A DNA stretch of 64,000 nucleotides from DASZUK01 sp963844575 (GCA_963844575.1 CAWJOU010000005.1:3410001-3474000); one strand, 5' to 3'. Numbered from the stretch's first letter, positions 18,013 to 26,758 are shown. The notes: a model not told the origin generated them from the sequence alone. Numbers and translations are program-made.

Positions 18013-19170
18013 TCAGTGGTTGTGGGGCATGCAGAGGTCGTCGTACTCCGCGATGACGATCTCGCCAGCATCCGGGCCGCACGCCGGGCACGCCGGGTCC
18101 CGGCGGACCTTGAACGTCCGGAACGACGCCTCGAGCGCGTCGTACGCCAGCAGCCGGCCGACCAGCGGGTCGCCCAACCCGAGCAGCATCTTGATCGCCT
18201 CGACCGCCTGGACCGAGCCGATGATGCCCGGCAGGACCCCGAGCACCCCGGCTTCCGAGCACGACGGCGCCAGCTCCGCCGGCGGCGGCTCCGGGATCAG
18301 GCAGCGGTAGCACGGCCCGTTGTACGGGTCGAAGACCGTGACCTGGCCCTCGAACCGGAAGATCGATCCGTGGACGACCGGGATCCGCTTCAGCAGCGAC
18401 GCGTCGTTGACGAGGTACCGCGTCGGGAAGTTGTCCGTCCCGTCGACGATCAGGTCGTACCCGTCGATGATGTCCAAGATGTTGTCCGCACCCAGCCGCA
18501 CGTCGTACGTCACGACGTTCACGTCCGGGTTGAGCAACGTCAGCGTCTTCTTCGCCGAGTCGACCTTGCGCTCGCCGATCCGGTCCATGTTGTGCAGGAT
18601 CTGTCGCTGCAGGTTCGACTCGTCGACGACGTCCATGTCGATGATCCCGAGCGTCCCGACCCCGGCCGCCGCCAGGTAGAGCGCGGCCGGCGACCCGAGG
18701 CCACCGGCCCCGAGCAGGAGCACCTTCGAGTCCAGCAGCTTCTGCTGGCCGGCCTCGCCGACCTCCGGGAGCAGCAGGTGCCGCTGGTACCGGTTCCGCT
18801 GCTCCGCCGTCAGCGTCCGCGGCGCCGACCACGGCTTCCCCTCGTCCTTCCACTTGTTGAACCCGCCGATCAGCGACACGACGTCCGTGTACCCGAGCTC
18901 GCCCAGCGTCTTCGCCGCGAACGCCGAGCGGACCCCACCGGCGCAGTAGACGACCAGCGGCGTCGTCTTGTCCGGGATCTTCCCTTCGACCTGGAACTCC
19001 AGGTGGCCTCGCGGCAGGTGCACCGCGTCCGGCAACGCCCCCTGCTCGTACTCGTCCGGCTCGCGGACGTCGAGGAACGTCGCCTGGCCCAGCCGCCGCT
19101 CGGCCTCGTCGGCGTCGACCTCCGTGATCACCGACTTCGCCTCGTTGAGCAGCTCTCTCGGCGTGGGCAT
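18013..19170 (-). CDS. Rhodanese-MoeB/ThiF fusion (sulfur-carrier adenylyltransferase/sulfurtransferase)
   Basis: 385 residues. The N-terminal ~100 residues form a rhodanese domain (FLDVREPDEYEQGALPDAVH; active-site loop VVYCAGGVRS with Cys and Arg). From residue ~115 there is an E1-like adenylyltransferase: YQRHLLLPEVGEAGQQKL, nucleotide loop LLGAGGLGSPAALYLAAAG, DMDVVDESNLQRQ, DGTDNFPTRYLVND. Zinc cysteines are in CYRCL and CPACG near the C-terminus. It would adenylate and sulfurate small carrier proteins (MoaD, ThiS, CysO type). The domain order is reversed from the common MoeZ layout, where rhodanese is C-terminal. Confidence 0.9.
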   Translation of the reverse strand: MPTPRELLNEAKSVITEVDADEAERRLGQATFLDVREPDEYEQGALPDAVHLPRGHLEFQVEGKIPDKTTPLVVYCAGGVRSAFAAKTLGELGYTDVVSLIGGFNKWKDEGKPWSAPRTLTAEQRNRYQRHLLLPEVGEAGQQKLLDSKVLLLGAGGLGSPAALYLAAAGVGTLGIIDMDVVDESNLQRQILHNMDRIGERKVDSAKKTLTLLNPDVNVVTYDVRLGADNILDIIDGYDLIVDGTDNFPTRYLVNDASLLKRIPVVHGSIFRFEGQVTVFDPYNGPCYRCLIPEPPPAELAPSCSEAGVLGVLPGIIGSVQAVEAIKMLLGLGDPLVGRLLAYDALEASFRTFKVRRDPACPACGPDAGEIVIAEYDDLCMPHNH

Positions 19171-19310
19171 CCTCGACCTCCAACCTCGTCCGTACCCCGT
19201 GCCGTGCGCCGCCCGCCACGGGACCCCTGTACCCCTTAAACCCTACCAGCGAGGTCAACATTCCCATTGTGGAGCCCGAGTGGGGGTTCCAGGCAGGGTA
19301 GACAGCACAG

Positions 19311-19916
19311 ATGGAGTTGACCGCGGCCATCCGGGCCCGGCACATGGTCAGGAGCTTCGCCGACCGGCCGCTCGACGACCGCGTGGTGGACGCGCTCGTG
19401 GCCGATGCGCTCCGGGCCCCGTCCGCCGGGAACACCGGCGGCACGGCCTGGCTCGTCCTGACCGAACCGGACCGGCGGGCCGCGTACTGGGAGGAGACGA
19501 CGACCGACGAGTGGCGCCAGCGCTCGCGCCGGTGGCCGGGGCTGTCCCGGGCACCCGTCGTCGCCCTCTCGCTGGCCTCCCCCGCCGCGTACCTCGCCCG
19601 GTACGCGGAGCCCGACAAGACGGAGTCGGGGTTGGAGCAGGCCGAGGCGGAGTGGCCGGTGCCGTACTGGTTCGGTGACGCCGCCTTCGCCACCATGGCA
19701 CTGCTCCTGCGGGCGGCCGACGAGGGGATCGGCGCCTGTTTCCTCGGCAACTTCCGCGACGAGGCGGCCGTCCTCGCCGCCCTCGGCGTCCCGGACGGCT
19801 GGCGGCTGTTCGGTTCGGTCCTCCTCGGCCACCCCGACGGTCACGACCACCGCTCGGCGTCGTTGGACCGCCCGCGACCGACCGCCGCCGAACGGATCCA
19901 TCGGGACCGCTGGTGA
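19311..19916 (+). CDS. Nitroreductase family protein
   Basis: 201 residues, flavin reductase fold. MELTAAIRARHMVRSFADRP carries the N-terminal FMN-binding Arg pair; ALRAPSAGNTGGTAWLVLT is the Asn-containing FMN loop; FGDAAFATMALLLRAADEG and CFLGNFRDEAAVLAALGVPD match the C-terminal helix and strand. It likely reduces quinones, nitro groups or F420/flavin substrates. It is followed 10 bp later by the serine hydrolase, probably in one transcript. Confidence 0.83.
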   Translation: MELTAAIRARHMVRSFADRPLDDRVVDALVADALRAPSAGNTGGTAWLVLTEPDRRAAYWEETTTDEWRQRSRRWPGLSRAPVVALSLASPAAYLARYAEPDKTESGLEQAEAEWPVPYWFGDAAFATMALLLRAADEGIGACFLGNFRDEAAVLAALGVPDGWRLFGSVLLGHPDGHDHRSASLDRPRPTAAERIHRDRW

Positions 19917-19926
19917 GGCCGGCTCG

Positions 19927-21093
19927 ATGACGGCGGCCGTCCATGGCGAGGTGACCCCTCGGTTCGAACCCGTCCGGGCGGCCTTCGTGGCCAACTTCGC
20001 CGAACACCGCGAGGTGGGGGCCGCGGTCGCGGTCTACGTCGACGGCCGGCCGGTCGTCGATCTCTGGGGCGGCATCGCCGACCCGATGACCGACCGCCCG
20101 TGGGAGGAGGACACGCTCGCCCCGGTCTTCTCGACGACGAAGGGCGTCAGCGCCATCGCGGCCCACCGGCTCGCCCAGCGCGGCCAGCTCGACGTGGACG
20201 CGCCGGCCGCCGACTACTGGCCGGAGTTCGCCGCCGAGGACAAGGCCGGCATCCCGGTGCGCTGGCTGATGAGCCACCGCGCCGGGCTACCGACCATCGA
20301 CCGCCCGCTCTCCCCCGCCGAAGCCCTCGCCTGGGAGCCGGCCGTCGACGCCCTGGCCGCCCAACGGCCGGCGTGGGAACCGGGGACGGCCCACGGCTAC
20401 CACGCCATCACGTTCGGCTGGCTGCTCGGCGAGGTCGTCCGCCGGGCCACCGGCCGGACGATCGGGCAAGTCGTCGCCGATGAGCTCGCTGGACCACTCG
20501 GACTGGACCTCTGGATCGGGCTGCCGGAGGTCGAAGAGCGCCGGGTGTGCCGGCTCCTGCCACCGCACGTGCCCAGCCGGGCGACGCTCGCCGCGCTCTC
20601 CCCCGCCCAGCTCGAGCGGTTCAAGACGCTGTCGGATCGGCGATCGCTGTCGTCCCGCGCCCTCAACGTGACCGACCCGCCGCTCCGGTTCAACAGTCGG
20701 GCCGTGCACGCCGCCGAGCTGCCGGCCGCCAACGGCATCGCCACTGCCCGTTCGCTCGCCAAGCTGTATGCGGCCATCATCGGCGACGTCGACGGCACCC
20801 GGTTGCTCGACCCACCGACGCTCGCCGGCGCCACCGCCGAACAGGTCAGCGGCTTCGACCGGGTCTTCTTGGTCGACAGCCGGTTCGGGTCCGGCTTCCT
20901 CCTGCCGTCCGACTTCTCCCCGATGATGGGGCCACGGTCGTTCGGCCACTCCGGCGCCGGCGGATCACTGGCCTTCGCCGATCCGGACACCGGCGTCGCG
21001 TTCGCCTACGTCATGAACCAGATGCAGCAGAACCTGACCGGCGACGCCCGGACGGTTGGTCTCGTGCGAGCCGTCGCGGCGGCCGTCGCCTGA
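19927..21093 (+). CDS. Serine hydrolase, beta-lactamase/EstB family
   Basis: 388 residues, class C beta-lactamase fold without signal peptide, so cytoplasmic. Nucleophile motif STTKG (SxxK) near residue 72; Tyr of the second motif in GTAHGYHAITFGWLLGE; the third motif region is FGHSGAGG. Typical of esterases and transesterases rather than antibiotic-resistance enzymes. ATG 19927 is chosen because it directly precedes the conserved TPRFEPVRAAF region and lies 10 bp after the nitroreductase stop. Confidence 0.85.
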   Translation: MTAAVHGEVTPRFEPVRAAFVANFAEHREVGAAVAVYVDGRPVVDLWGGIADPMTDRPWEEDTLAPVFSTTKGVSAIAAHRLAQRGQLDVDAPAADYWPEFAAEDKAGIPVRWLMSHRAGLPTIDRPLSPAEALAWEPAVDALAAQRPAWEPGTAHGYHAITFGWLLGEVVRRATGRTIGQVVADELAGPLGLDLWIGLPEVEERRVCRLLPPHVPSRATLAALSPAQLERFKTLSDRRSLSSRALNVTDPPLRFNSRAVHAAELPAANGIATARSLAKLYAAIIGDVDGTRLLDPPTLAGATAEQVSGFDRVFLVDSRFGSGFLLPSDFSPMMGPRSFGHSGAGGSLAFADPDTGVAFAYVMNQMQQNLTGDARTVGLVRAVAAAVA

Positions 21094-21131
21094 TCTCGGC
21101 CGGCCCGTCGAATCGACGTCGGGAATCGACG

Positions 21132-21148
21132 CCGGGAATCGATCCCGG
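21132..21148 (-). terminator. Hairpin downstream of tRNA-Thr
   Basis: CCGGGA, 5-nt loop, TCCCGG, starting 5 nt after the tRNA 3' end and flanked by near-repeats of GGGAATCGACG (21107-21143). A short TCTTT lies between tRNA and stem, so it would be an atypical terminator for the tRNA. Confidence 0.45.
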
Positions 21149-21152
21149 AAAG

Positions 21153-21227
21153 AACGCCCGGCGGGACTTGAACCCGCGACCTCCGCCTTACAAGGGCGGT
21201 GCTCTAACCGTTCTGAGCTACGGGCGC
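21153..21227 (-). tRNA. tRNA-Thr (anticodon TGT)
   Basis: 75-nt cloverleaf. Acceptor GCGCCCG pairs with CGGGCGT (G1-U72 wobble); D arm GCTC...GAGC; anticodon stem CCGCC/GGCGG with loop CTTGTAA, so anticodon UGU for ACA codons; T arm GCGGG TTCAAGT CCCGC. No CCA is encoded. Reads away from the VOC gene on the opposite strand. Confidence 0.95.
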
Positions 21228-21460
21228 ATCTGGACCGCCGCTTCCGCCGGAGCGGTTCGTCCGGGCAGCACCTTATATCGAACGGCGAGCCGCCGACGCC
21301 GCCGACGCGCCAGTCGAGAGGCGCACAAATCGGTCGGGGAAAGGAAGGTCCGCGTTTTCCCGCTGCCCCGCCGGTCGGCCGTGACGGGACCGCGACGACC
21401 GTGACCGTTGAGGGGTCCGCCGAGTCGAGATCGCGGCTGACCGAAGGTGCGGGTAGCGTC

Positions 21461-21835
21461 ATGTCCATGGCGCTCGCCCGACTCGGATCGGTCTCCCTGG
21501 ACTGCAGCGACCCGTCGTCCCTCGGCCAGTTCTGGGCCGAGCTGCTCGGTGGCGAGGTGGCGTTCACGAGCGACGAATTCGTCGCGGTCAAGACCGACCG
21601 GGGCTGGATCTCGACCGTCCGCGTCCCCAACCACCAGCCGCCGAGCTGGCCGGACGGCGCGGTACCGAAACAGATCCATCTCGACCTCGCCGTCGACGAC
21701 CTCGACGCGGCCCAAGCCGAGGCCATCCGTCTCGGCGCCCGGCTGGCCGACGAGCAGCCGGGACCGGACCTCTGGCGCGTCCTGCTCGACCCGGCTGGCC
21801 ACCCGTTCTGCCTGACGGTGCAGATCCCCGAGTAA
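21461..21835 (+). CDS. VOC-family protein (glyoxalase-like)
   Basis: 124 residues: SMALARLGSVSLDCSDPSSL, GQFWAELLGGEVAF, then KQIHLDLAVDDLDAAQAEAI and VLLDPAGHPFCLTVQIPE. This matches the actinobacterial 'glyoxalase-like domain' subgroup, where the second module begins with His-Leu-Asp. Start at ATG 21461; a second ATG lies 6 bp later. Role unknown; it may bind a small hydrophobic compound. 234 bp separates it from the tRNA on the other strand. Confidence 0.82.
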   Translation: MSMALARLGSVSLDCSDPSSLGQFWAELLGGEVAFTSDEFVAVKTDRGWISTVRVPNHQPPSWPDGAVPKQIHLDLAVDDLDAAQAEAIRLGARLADEQPGPDLWRVLLDPAGHPFCLTVQIPE

Positions 21836-21881
21836 CCAACGGCCACGAACGATGCCGTCGTCATGACGGCCGGACGGCACG

Positions 21882-22145
21882 ATGAAGCTCACCCTCGACC
21901 TGCACGACATCTACAACCGAGGCGACGACATAGACCGGGCGCTCGACGACGTGATGGACGAGGCCGAGCAGAAGAAGGCGACGCTCGTCGAGATCATCCC
22001 CGGCAAGGGCTCGGGCCAGCTGAAGAAACGCGTCCTGCGCTACCTCGACCGCAAGGACGTGAAGGTCCGCTACCACCGAGTCGAGAAGGACTCCCGGAAC
22101 TTCGGGCGGATCTTCGTCCACTTCCGGTGGAAGGGAAAAAGATAG
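21882..22145 (+). CDS. Small stand-alone Smr-domain protein
   Basis: 87 residues, essentially only an Smr domain: LTLDLHDIYNRGDDIDRALD has the LDxH motif, IPGKGSGQLKKRVLRYL the GxGxG-type motif. MutS2-type Smr domains nick or bind DNA and RNA. The usual first motif is LDLHG; here it is LDLHD. Too short to include other domains. The 133 bp downstream (22146-22278) hold no gene that I can see. Confidence 0.85.
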   Translation: MKLTLDLHDIYNRGDDIDRALDDVMDEAEQKKATLVEIIPGKGSGQLKKRVLRYLDRKDVKVRYHRVEKDSRNFGRIFVHFRWKGKR

Positions 22146-22278
22146 GCGGCACCCGAGATCGCACCGCCCGGGCTCGTGCACCGCCGGAACGCTGCCACTG
22201 CCAGAACGCCGCCACCACCGGAACGCTGCAAGGTTCCCGGGCAGGTCTCCAGCAAGGACGACCCCGCACACTCGGCGC

Positions 22279-22917
22279 ATGACCACTCTCGCTGCGCTGC
22301 CCTCCCTCCCGCCCGACCCCGACCAGCCACCTGAACCTGGCGCCTCCCGGCCGACGCTGGTCACCGTGATCCCGTGGGACGACCCGGTCGTCGACGCCGG
22401 TGGCATCGACCCGCGGTCGGCCTACGTCGAGCGGTGCTGGCTCCCACTCCTCGGCCCGTCCGCGACCTGGTTCCTCCGCCTCGTCGCCAACCGACTGGAC
22501 GCCCACCCCGACGGGTTCCCGCTGGACCTCGACGCCACCGCCCGGGCGATCGGGCTCGGCGGTCTCGACAGCCGGCACTCGCCGTTCCGGCGAGCCGTCC
22601 TCCGCTGCGGTCGTTACGGCCTGGCCCGGCACGTCGGCCCCGACACGTTGGCCGTCCGCCGGCTGGTGACGCCGATCCCGCACCGCCACGTCCCTCGCCT
22701 GCCGCCCGCTGCCCAGGAACTGCACGACCGATGGACCCGGCCCCACCCGGCGATGGCCGCCGAACGGCGACGGGCTCGACTGCTGGCGCTCGACCTCGTC
22801 ATCCTCGGCGAAGACCCCGCCGGGATCGAGCGCCGTCTCCTGCTATGGGGCATCCACCCCGCCCTGGCTTACGAAGTCGCCGAGTGGGGCTCCTCCCGAC
22901 CGGCGTTCGACCCGTAG
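22279..22917 (+). CDS. Hypothetical protein, possibly winged-helix/DNA-binding
   Basis: 212 residues. A Pro-rich start is followed by an alpha-helical core: RSAYVERCWLPLLGPSATWF, LRLVANRLDAHPDGFPLDLD, ATARAIGLGGLDSRHSPFRR, AVLRCGRYGLARHVGPDTLA and VRRLVTPIPHRHVPRLP. The small helix set followed by a 'GL' strand resembles a winged-helix domain. The C-terminal region is Arg-rich (AMAAERRRARLLALDLVILG). No named family. It sits immediately upstream of the 33-bp repeat block and the ATPase, so it could be a regulator of that gene, but nothing proves it. Confidence 0.6.
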   Translation: MTTLAALPSLPPDPDQPPEPGASRPTLVTVIPWDDPVVDAGGIDPRSAYVERCWLPLLGPSATWFLRLVANRLDAHPDGFPLDLDATARAIGLGGLDSRHSPFRRAVLRCGRYGLARHVGPDTLAVRRLVTPIPHRHVPRLPPAAQELHDRWTRPHPAMAAERRRARLLALDLVILGEDPAGIERRLLLWGIHPALAYEVAEWGSSRPAFDP

Positions 22918-22928
22918 TCCTCCAAACC

Positions 22929-23009
22929 GGGGGTTCTGGTGTTTCAAGACACCAAAAACAGGGGGGTTCTGGTGTTCTAAGACACTAAAACCAGGGGGGT
23001 TCTGGTAGG
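22929..23009 (+). repeat. 2.5 copies of a ~33-bp tandem repeat with internal dyads
   Basis: Units at 22929-22960, 22961-22993 and a partial 22994-23009. Each starts GGGGGTTCTGGTGTT and ends in ACACCAAAAACA or a variant. The core TGGTGT, 6 nt, ACACCA is an inverted repeat (one mismatch in unit 2). The block ends 8 bp before the ATPase GTG, where promoter and operator sequences should be. Confidence 0.85.
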
Positions 23010-23017
23010 TTGACCCC

Positions 23018-24478
23018 GTGCGAGACGACGAATTGCGGGAGCGCCTCCTCGACAGCAACCCATGGTGGCGAGCGTCCGGAGGCGCCGACCCCACCGGCTG
23101 GATCGGCAGCGACCAGACGCTGCGCGCCCGGTCCGCTTACGACCTGGGTTACCGGTCGAACCTTCTCAGCGACGTCGCCGAGGGCCCAATCGACGACAAG
23201 CTGGTCGTCGTATACGGCCCCCGAAGGGTGGGCAAGTCCGTTCTACTCAAGGACGCAGCGGCCCAGCTGTGCAGTCGAGACGGCGTCGATACCCGGCAGC
23301 TCATCTACATCCCCACTGACGGGTTCAGGGCCATGGATCTGCAGCGGGCCGTAAAGCTCGGACGCGAAGTAACCCGGTCAGTCGGTGAAGTACCTCGTGT
23401 CTGGCTCCTCGATGAGGTGACGGGCATACGAGGGTGGACCGAGACGACCAAGTACCTACGAGACAACACGCCCCTTGGGGGCGACACTGTCGTCTGCACC
23501 GGGTCCTCCTGGGACCAGGAGGCAGAGGTCGAGCGAGATCTGCTCGCTGGCCGCGCCGGCAGCACCGCCCGGCACCGCGCACGCATCCTGCATCCGATGT
23601 CCTTTCGCGACGTTCTCGGCGTGTCTGGGCGGGAGGTTCCGACGCCAAGTCGGGCGGATCCCTGGGATCTTCAAGGGCCGGGGGCCAGAGCCTCCATCGA
23701 GACCCTCGAGTTCTTCGTCAACGACCTCGACCTTGCCTGGCAGTCGTACCTGACTTCAGGAGGCTTTCCAAGGGCAGTGGCCGAGCATCACCGAGAAGGT
23801 GAGGTGAGCGAGGCGTTTCTTCGGGATCTGGCGGCCTGGTTGCATCGGGACGTTGACCCCACTGCCGGAGAAGACTCTGTTCCCCGGCTTCTCTCGGAGA
23901 TCGAAGCCCGGTCCTCTGCGCCGCTGAACCGGCGCAACCTCGCCGATGCGGTTGGGTACGCCAGCCGCGAGGTGTCCGATCTCCGTCTCACTCGGCTGGT
24001 TCGTACCTGCGCCGCCATCTGGTGCCACCAGATCGACGAGAATGGCCAGCGGATCACCGGTGCACAGTCCAAGCTGTATCTCTGCGACCCGCTCCTCGCC
24101 TGGCTCGGGTCGCGGTTGCGCGCAGGATTGCCCACGCCTGACTTCACTCGCGTCACCGAGTCATGCATCGGAGTGGCACTTGCCCGAGCAGTTGACCGGC
24201 TAGAGCCCGGGCGCTGGCATAGCGATGATTCAATTGGGTATTTGCGGACCAGAAAGGGCAACGAAATCGACCTTGGGCCAGTAACGGTTCCGGCGCCGGC
24301 GGGGCCACGGTTCACGACGGCACTCGAGTCCAAGTGGGTAGCTCACGGTTGGCGCTCTGAGGCGAAGACTATCGAGGGGAAGCTCAACGGCGGCGTGCTC
24401 ACGACTCGCTCGGTGCTCGACCTATCGAACCCTGCCTGGGCCGTACCAGCGCCCATCGTGGCACTGCTGCTTGGATGA
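23018..24478 (+). CDS. AAA+ ATPase with C-terminal DUF4143 domain
   Basis: 486 residues, AAA_14/DUF4143 architecture. Walker A VVYGPRRVGKSVLLKD near residues 68-83; Walker B VWLLDEVTGIRGW; sensor-like VVCTGSSWDQE; then YLTSGGFPRAVAEHHREGE and the C-terminal nuclease-like region DDSIGYLRTRKGNEIDL with the ESKWV sequence of restriction-like folds. These P-loop proteins are common in accessory regions and have been linked to DNA handling; the function is unknown. Codon usage is visibly less GC-extreme than in its neighbours, a sign of transfer. GTG start immediately after the repeat block. Confidence 0.85.
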   Translation: MRDDELRERLLDSNPWWRASGGADPTGWIGSDQTLRARSAYDLGYRSNLLSDVAEGPIDDKLVVVYGPRRVGKSVLLKDAAAQLCSRDGVDTRQLIYIPTDGFRAMDLQRAVKLGREVTRSVGEVPRVWLLDEVTGIRGWTETTKYLRDNTPLGGDTVVCTGSSWDQEAEVERDLLAGRAGSTARHRARILHPMSFRDVLGVSGREVPTPSRADPWDLQGPGARASIETLEFFVNDLDLAWQSYLTSGGFPRAVAEHHREGEVSEAFLRDLAAWLHRDVDPTAGEDSVPRLLSEIEARSSAPLNRRNLADAVGYASREVSDLRLTRLVRTCAAIWCHQIDENGQRITGAQSKLYLCDPLLAWLGSRLRAGLPTPDFTRVTESCIGVALARAVDRLEPGRWHSDDSIGYLRTRKGNEIDLGPVTVPAPAGPRFTTALESKWVAHGWRSEAKTIEGKLNGGVLTTRSVLDLSNPAWAVPAPIVALLLG

Positions 24479-24491
24479 CGTCGCCACTTGG

Positions 24492-26084
24492 TCAAAACGG
24501 AGCCAACCGGTAGTCCTCCAATAGCGCTAGGAGGGTTCGGAGGCCGAACGCGGTCCCACCCTTCGACAGGTAGCCGGCCGTCTCCGCCGACCGTCCCGGG
24601 CCGGCAATATCGAGGTGGGCCCATGGCAGGCCGCCGGTGAACCGCTGCAGGAGGAGCGCGGCGGAGATGGCCCCGGCCTGGCCGGCCTTCCCGACGTTCT
24701 TCATGTCGGCGACGTCGGATTCGATGTGGTCCGCGTAGTCCTCCGGCATCGGCAGCGGCCAGAGCCGCTCGCCCACCCGGGCGCCGGCCGACCGGAGCCG
24801 CTCGACGAGCGCATCGTCGGAGCCGAAGAGCGCGGCCATCCCGGTCCCGAGGGCGACGGTAGCCGCACCGGTGAGGGTGGCGACGTCGATCACCGCGTCC
24901 GGGGGCGGCTCGATCTCGGCGGCCAGTGACAACGCGTCGGCCAGCACCAGCCGGCCCTCCGCGTCGGTGTTGAGCACCTCGATCGTCAACCCGTTGCGGA
25001 TCGTCAGGACGTCGCCGGGCTTGATCGCCGCGCCGCCGGGCATGTTCTCGGTGATCGGCGCCAGCGCGGTCACCCGGGCCCGGATCCTGAGGTCGGCACA
25101 GGCCGACAGCGCGCCGAGGACGATCGCCGCCCCGCTCATGTCCGTCTTCATCGTCGTCATGCCGTCCGCCGTCTTCAGCGACAGTCCGCCGGAGTCGAAC
25201 GTGATGCCCTTGCCGACCAGCACGACGTGCGGGACCCGGTCAGCCGAGCCGGTCGCCGAGTCACCGTCCGGGCCGGCGGCTGCACTGGCGTCGCCGCGCT
25301 CAGGCTCGGGCTCGTACGTCGCCGTCACGAACCGCGGCGGCTCGACCGAGCCCCGGCTGACGCCGAGCAGCCCGCCGAGCCGCTCCGTGGCGATCCGTTC
25401 CTCGTTCCACACCTCGACCGTCGTCCGCGGTTGACCGGCCAGTTCGTCGACGACGCGCTCGACCAACCGGCTCGGCGTCAGCTCGGACGCCGGCGTGTTG
25501 ATGAGGTCCCGGGCGAACGTGACCGCCCGGGCGGTCCGGGCGCCCCGGCGAGCGCCGGCAACGAGGTCGCCATCCGAGCCGCCGTCATCTGACCCACCTC
25601 CGTCCGGTCCGGTCGGTGCCGCGACGAGCACGACCCGGTCGACCGGCGGCGGCTTCGGCTCGGATCGTCGCCCGAACCGGTACGCCGCCAACACCGCGCC
25701 CTCGGCAACGGCCGCCCCGATCCCGGCCACCGTGCCACCCGGCGGATCGGCCGGCAGGACGACGGCCGCGGTACCGCCTTCGCCGGCCGACCGGACGAGC
25801 GCCGCCGACGCCTTGCGCCACCGCTCCGGGTCGACGGCGTCCGCGCCGCCGAGCCCGAGCAGCCACCGGACCGGCCCGCCGATCGGGCTGCGGAACGCGA
25901 ACGCCTGGCCGGGCTTGGCGGTGAAGCCCTGCCGGCGCAGCCACGCCGCGTCGAGCCCCTCCGTCCCGTCGAACCCGGCCGGGACGAGCAGCGTCGGTCC
26001 GTCCGGCCCGGCGACGACCGGCAGCCCGACGGCGACGGCGTCGTCGGGGACCGCGACCGCGACGTCGACGACGAGCTCCGTCAT
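24492..26084 (-). CDS. pepA: Leucyl aminopeptidase (M17)
   Basis: 530 residues, two-domain M17 peptidase with two catalytic metals. C-terminal signatures: LVGKGITFDSGGLSLKTA, MKTDMSGAAIVLGAL and NTDAEGRLVLADALSLA (metal and catalytic residues), then GLPWAHLDIAG. Removes N-terminal residues from peptides in the cytoplasm. The ATG overlaps the adenosyltransferase stop by 4 bp (ATGA), so pepA is the downstream gene of that pair. A Gly/Ser/Asp-rich insert around DGGGSDDGGSDGD is unusual for the family but lies in the N-terminal domain. Confidence 0.93.
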   Translation of the reverse strand: MTELVVDVAVAVPDDAVAVGLPVVAGPDGPTLLVPAGFDGTEGLDAAWLRRQGFTAKPGQAFAFRSPIGGPVRWLLGLGGADAVDPERWRKASAALVRSAGEGGTAAVVLPADPPGGTVAGIGAAVAEGAVLAAYRFGRRSEPKPPPVDRVVLVAAPTGPDGGGSDDGGSDGDLVAGARRGARTARAVTFARDLINTPASELTPSRLVERVVDELAGQPRTTVEVWNEERIATERLGGLLGVSRGSVEPPRFVTATYEPEPERGDASAAAGPDGDSATGSADRVPHVVLVGKGITFDSGGLSLKTADGMTTMKTDMSGAAIVLGALSACADLRIRARVTALAPITENMPGGAAIKPGDVLTIRNGLTIEVLNTDAEGRLVLADALSLAAEIEPPPDAVIDVATLTGAATVALGTGMAALFGSDDALVERLRSAGARVGERLWPLPMPEDYADHIESDVADMKNVGKAGQAGAISAALLLQRFTGGLPWAHLDIAGPGRSAETAGYLSKGGTAFGLRTLLALLEDYRLAPF

Positions 26085-26758
26085 CCGCCGTCCCCTGGCC
26101 GGTCGTCCCCCGGACCGCCCGGACTGTCCGGATCGCCCGGGCTGCCCGGGCTGCCCGGGCTGCCCGGGCGGGTCTCTCCGCCTTGGCGGCTCGAATCGCG
26201 GCGGGCGAAGAGGTGCTCATCGCCCTCCTGCCAGCGGGCGAGCGCCCAGACGAGGTCGGACAGCCGGTTGAGGTACGGCCCGACCAGCGAGCCGTCGTCG
26301 AGATCGTCGACCGACGACACGAGCCGCTCGGCTCGGCGGACGACGGTGCGGGCGAGGTCGAGGGCAGCGGCGGTCCGGTTCCGGCCGGGCACGACGAACT
26401 CGCTCGGCATCTCGAACCGGCCGAGCAGCTCGTCGATCTGCCGTTCGAGATCGGTGACCATCGGCTCGGTGACGAGCGTGGAGCCGGCGACGAGCTTGTG
26501 CCGGTGGGCCGGCAGCGTCGCCACCTCGGCCATCAGCACGTAGAGATCCTGCTCGACGGCGACGAGGAGGTCGTCGAGCGCCGAGCCGGGCACCGACTCG
26601 GCCCGGGCGACGCCGAGCGCGGCCTGCGCCTCGTCGACCACGCCGTTCAGCTCGATCCGCGGCGACGACTTCGCCGCCCGGCCGCCGTAGAGCAGGCCGG
26701 TCGTCCCGTCGTCGCCGGTGCGGGTATAGATACGCGGTTGTCGGGCTGTCGATGCCAT
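26081..26758 (-). CDS. Cob(I)alamin adenosyltransferase, PduO type
   Basis: 225 residues. PduO/MMAB-like fold: RIYTRTGDDGTTGLLYGG (ATP site), SSPRIELNGVVDEAQAALGV, FVVPGRNRTAAALDLARTVV, RRAERLVSSVDDL and YLNRLSDLVWALARW. Transfers adenosine from ATP to cob(I)alamin, giving AdoCbl for the mutase at 9.7-11.3 kb. The last ~30 residues are a collagen-like Gly-Ser-Pro tail encoded by a 9-bp tandem DNA repeat, absent from typical PduO proteins. It is divergent from metH, 44 bp away. Confidence 0.9.
   Translation of the reverse strand: MASTARQPRIYTRTGDDGTTGLLYGGRAAKSSPRIELNGVVDEAQAALGVARAESVPGSALDDLLVAVEQDLYVLMAEVATLPAHRHKLVAGSTLVTEPMVTDLERQIDELLGRFEMPSEFVVPGRNRTAAALDLARTVVRRAERLVSSVDDLDDGSLVGPYLNRLSDLVWALARWQEGDEHLFARRDSSRQGGETRPGSPGSPGSPGDPDSPGGPGDDRPGDGG
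26135..26170. repeat. Four copies of a 9-bp tandem repeat in the adenosyltransferase 3' end
   Basis: GCCCGGGCT repeated three times plus GCCCGGGCG. In frame it codes the collagen-like tail (Gly-Ser-Pro units). Each unit is self-complementary around CCCGGG, so it may also fold in mRNA and be prone to slippage. Confidence 0.9.

Noticed and set aside
22929..23009. CRISPR-like direct repeats
   Set aside because: Units abut with no spacers, only 2.5 copies, and no cas genes are nearby. It is a tandem repeat in a promoter region.
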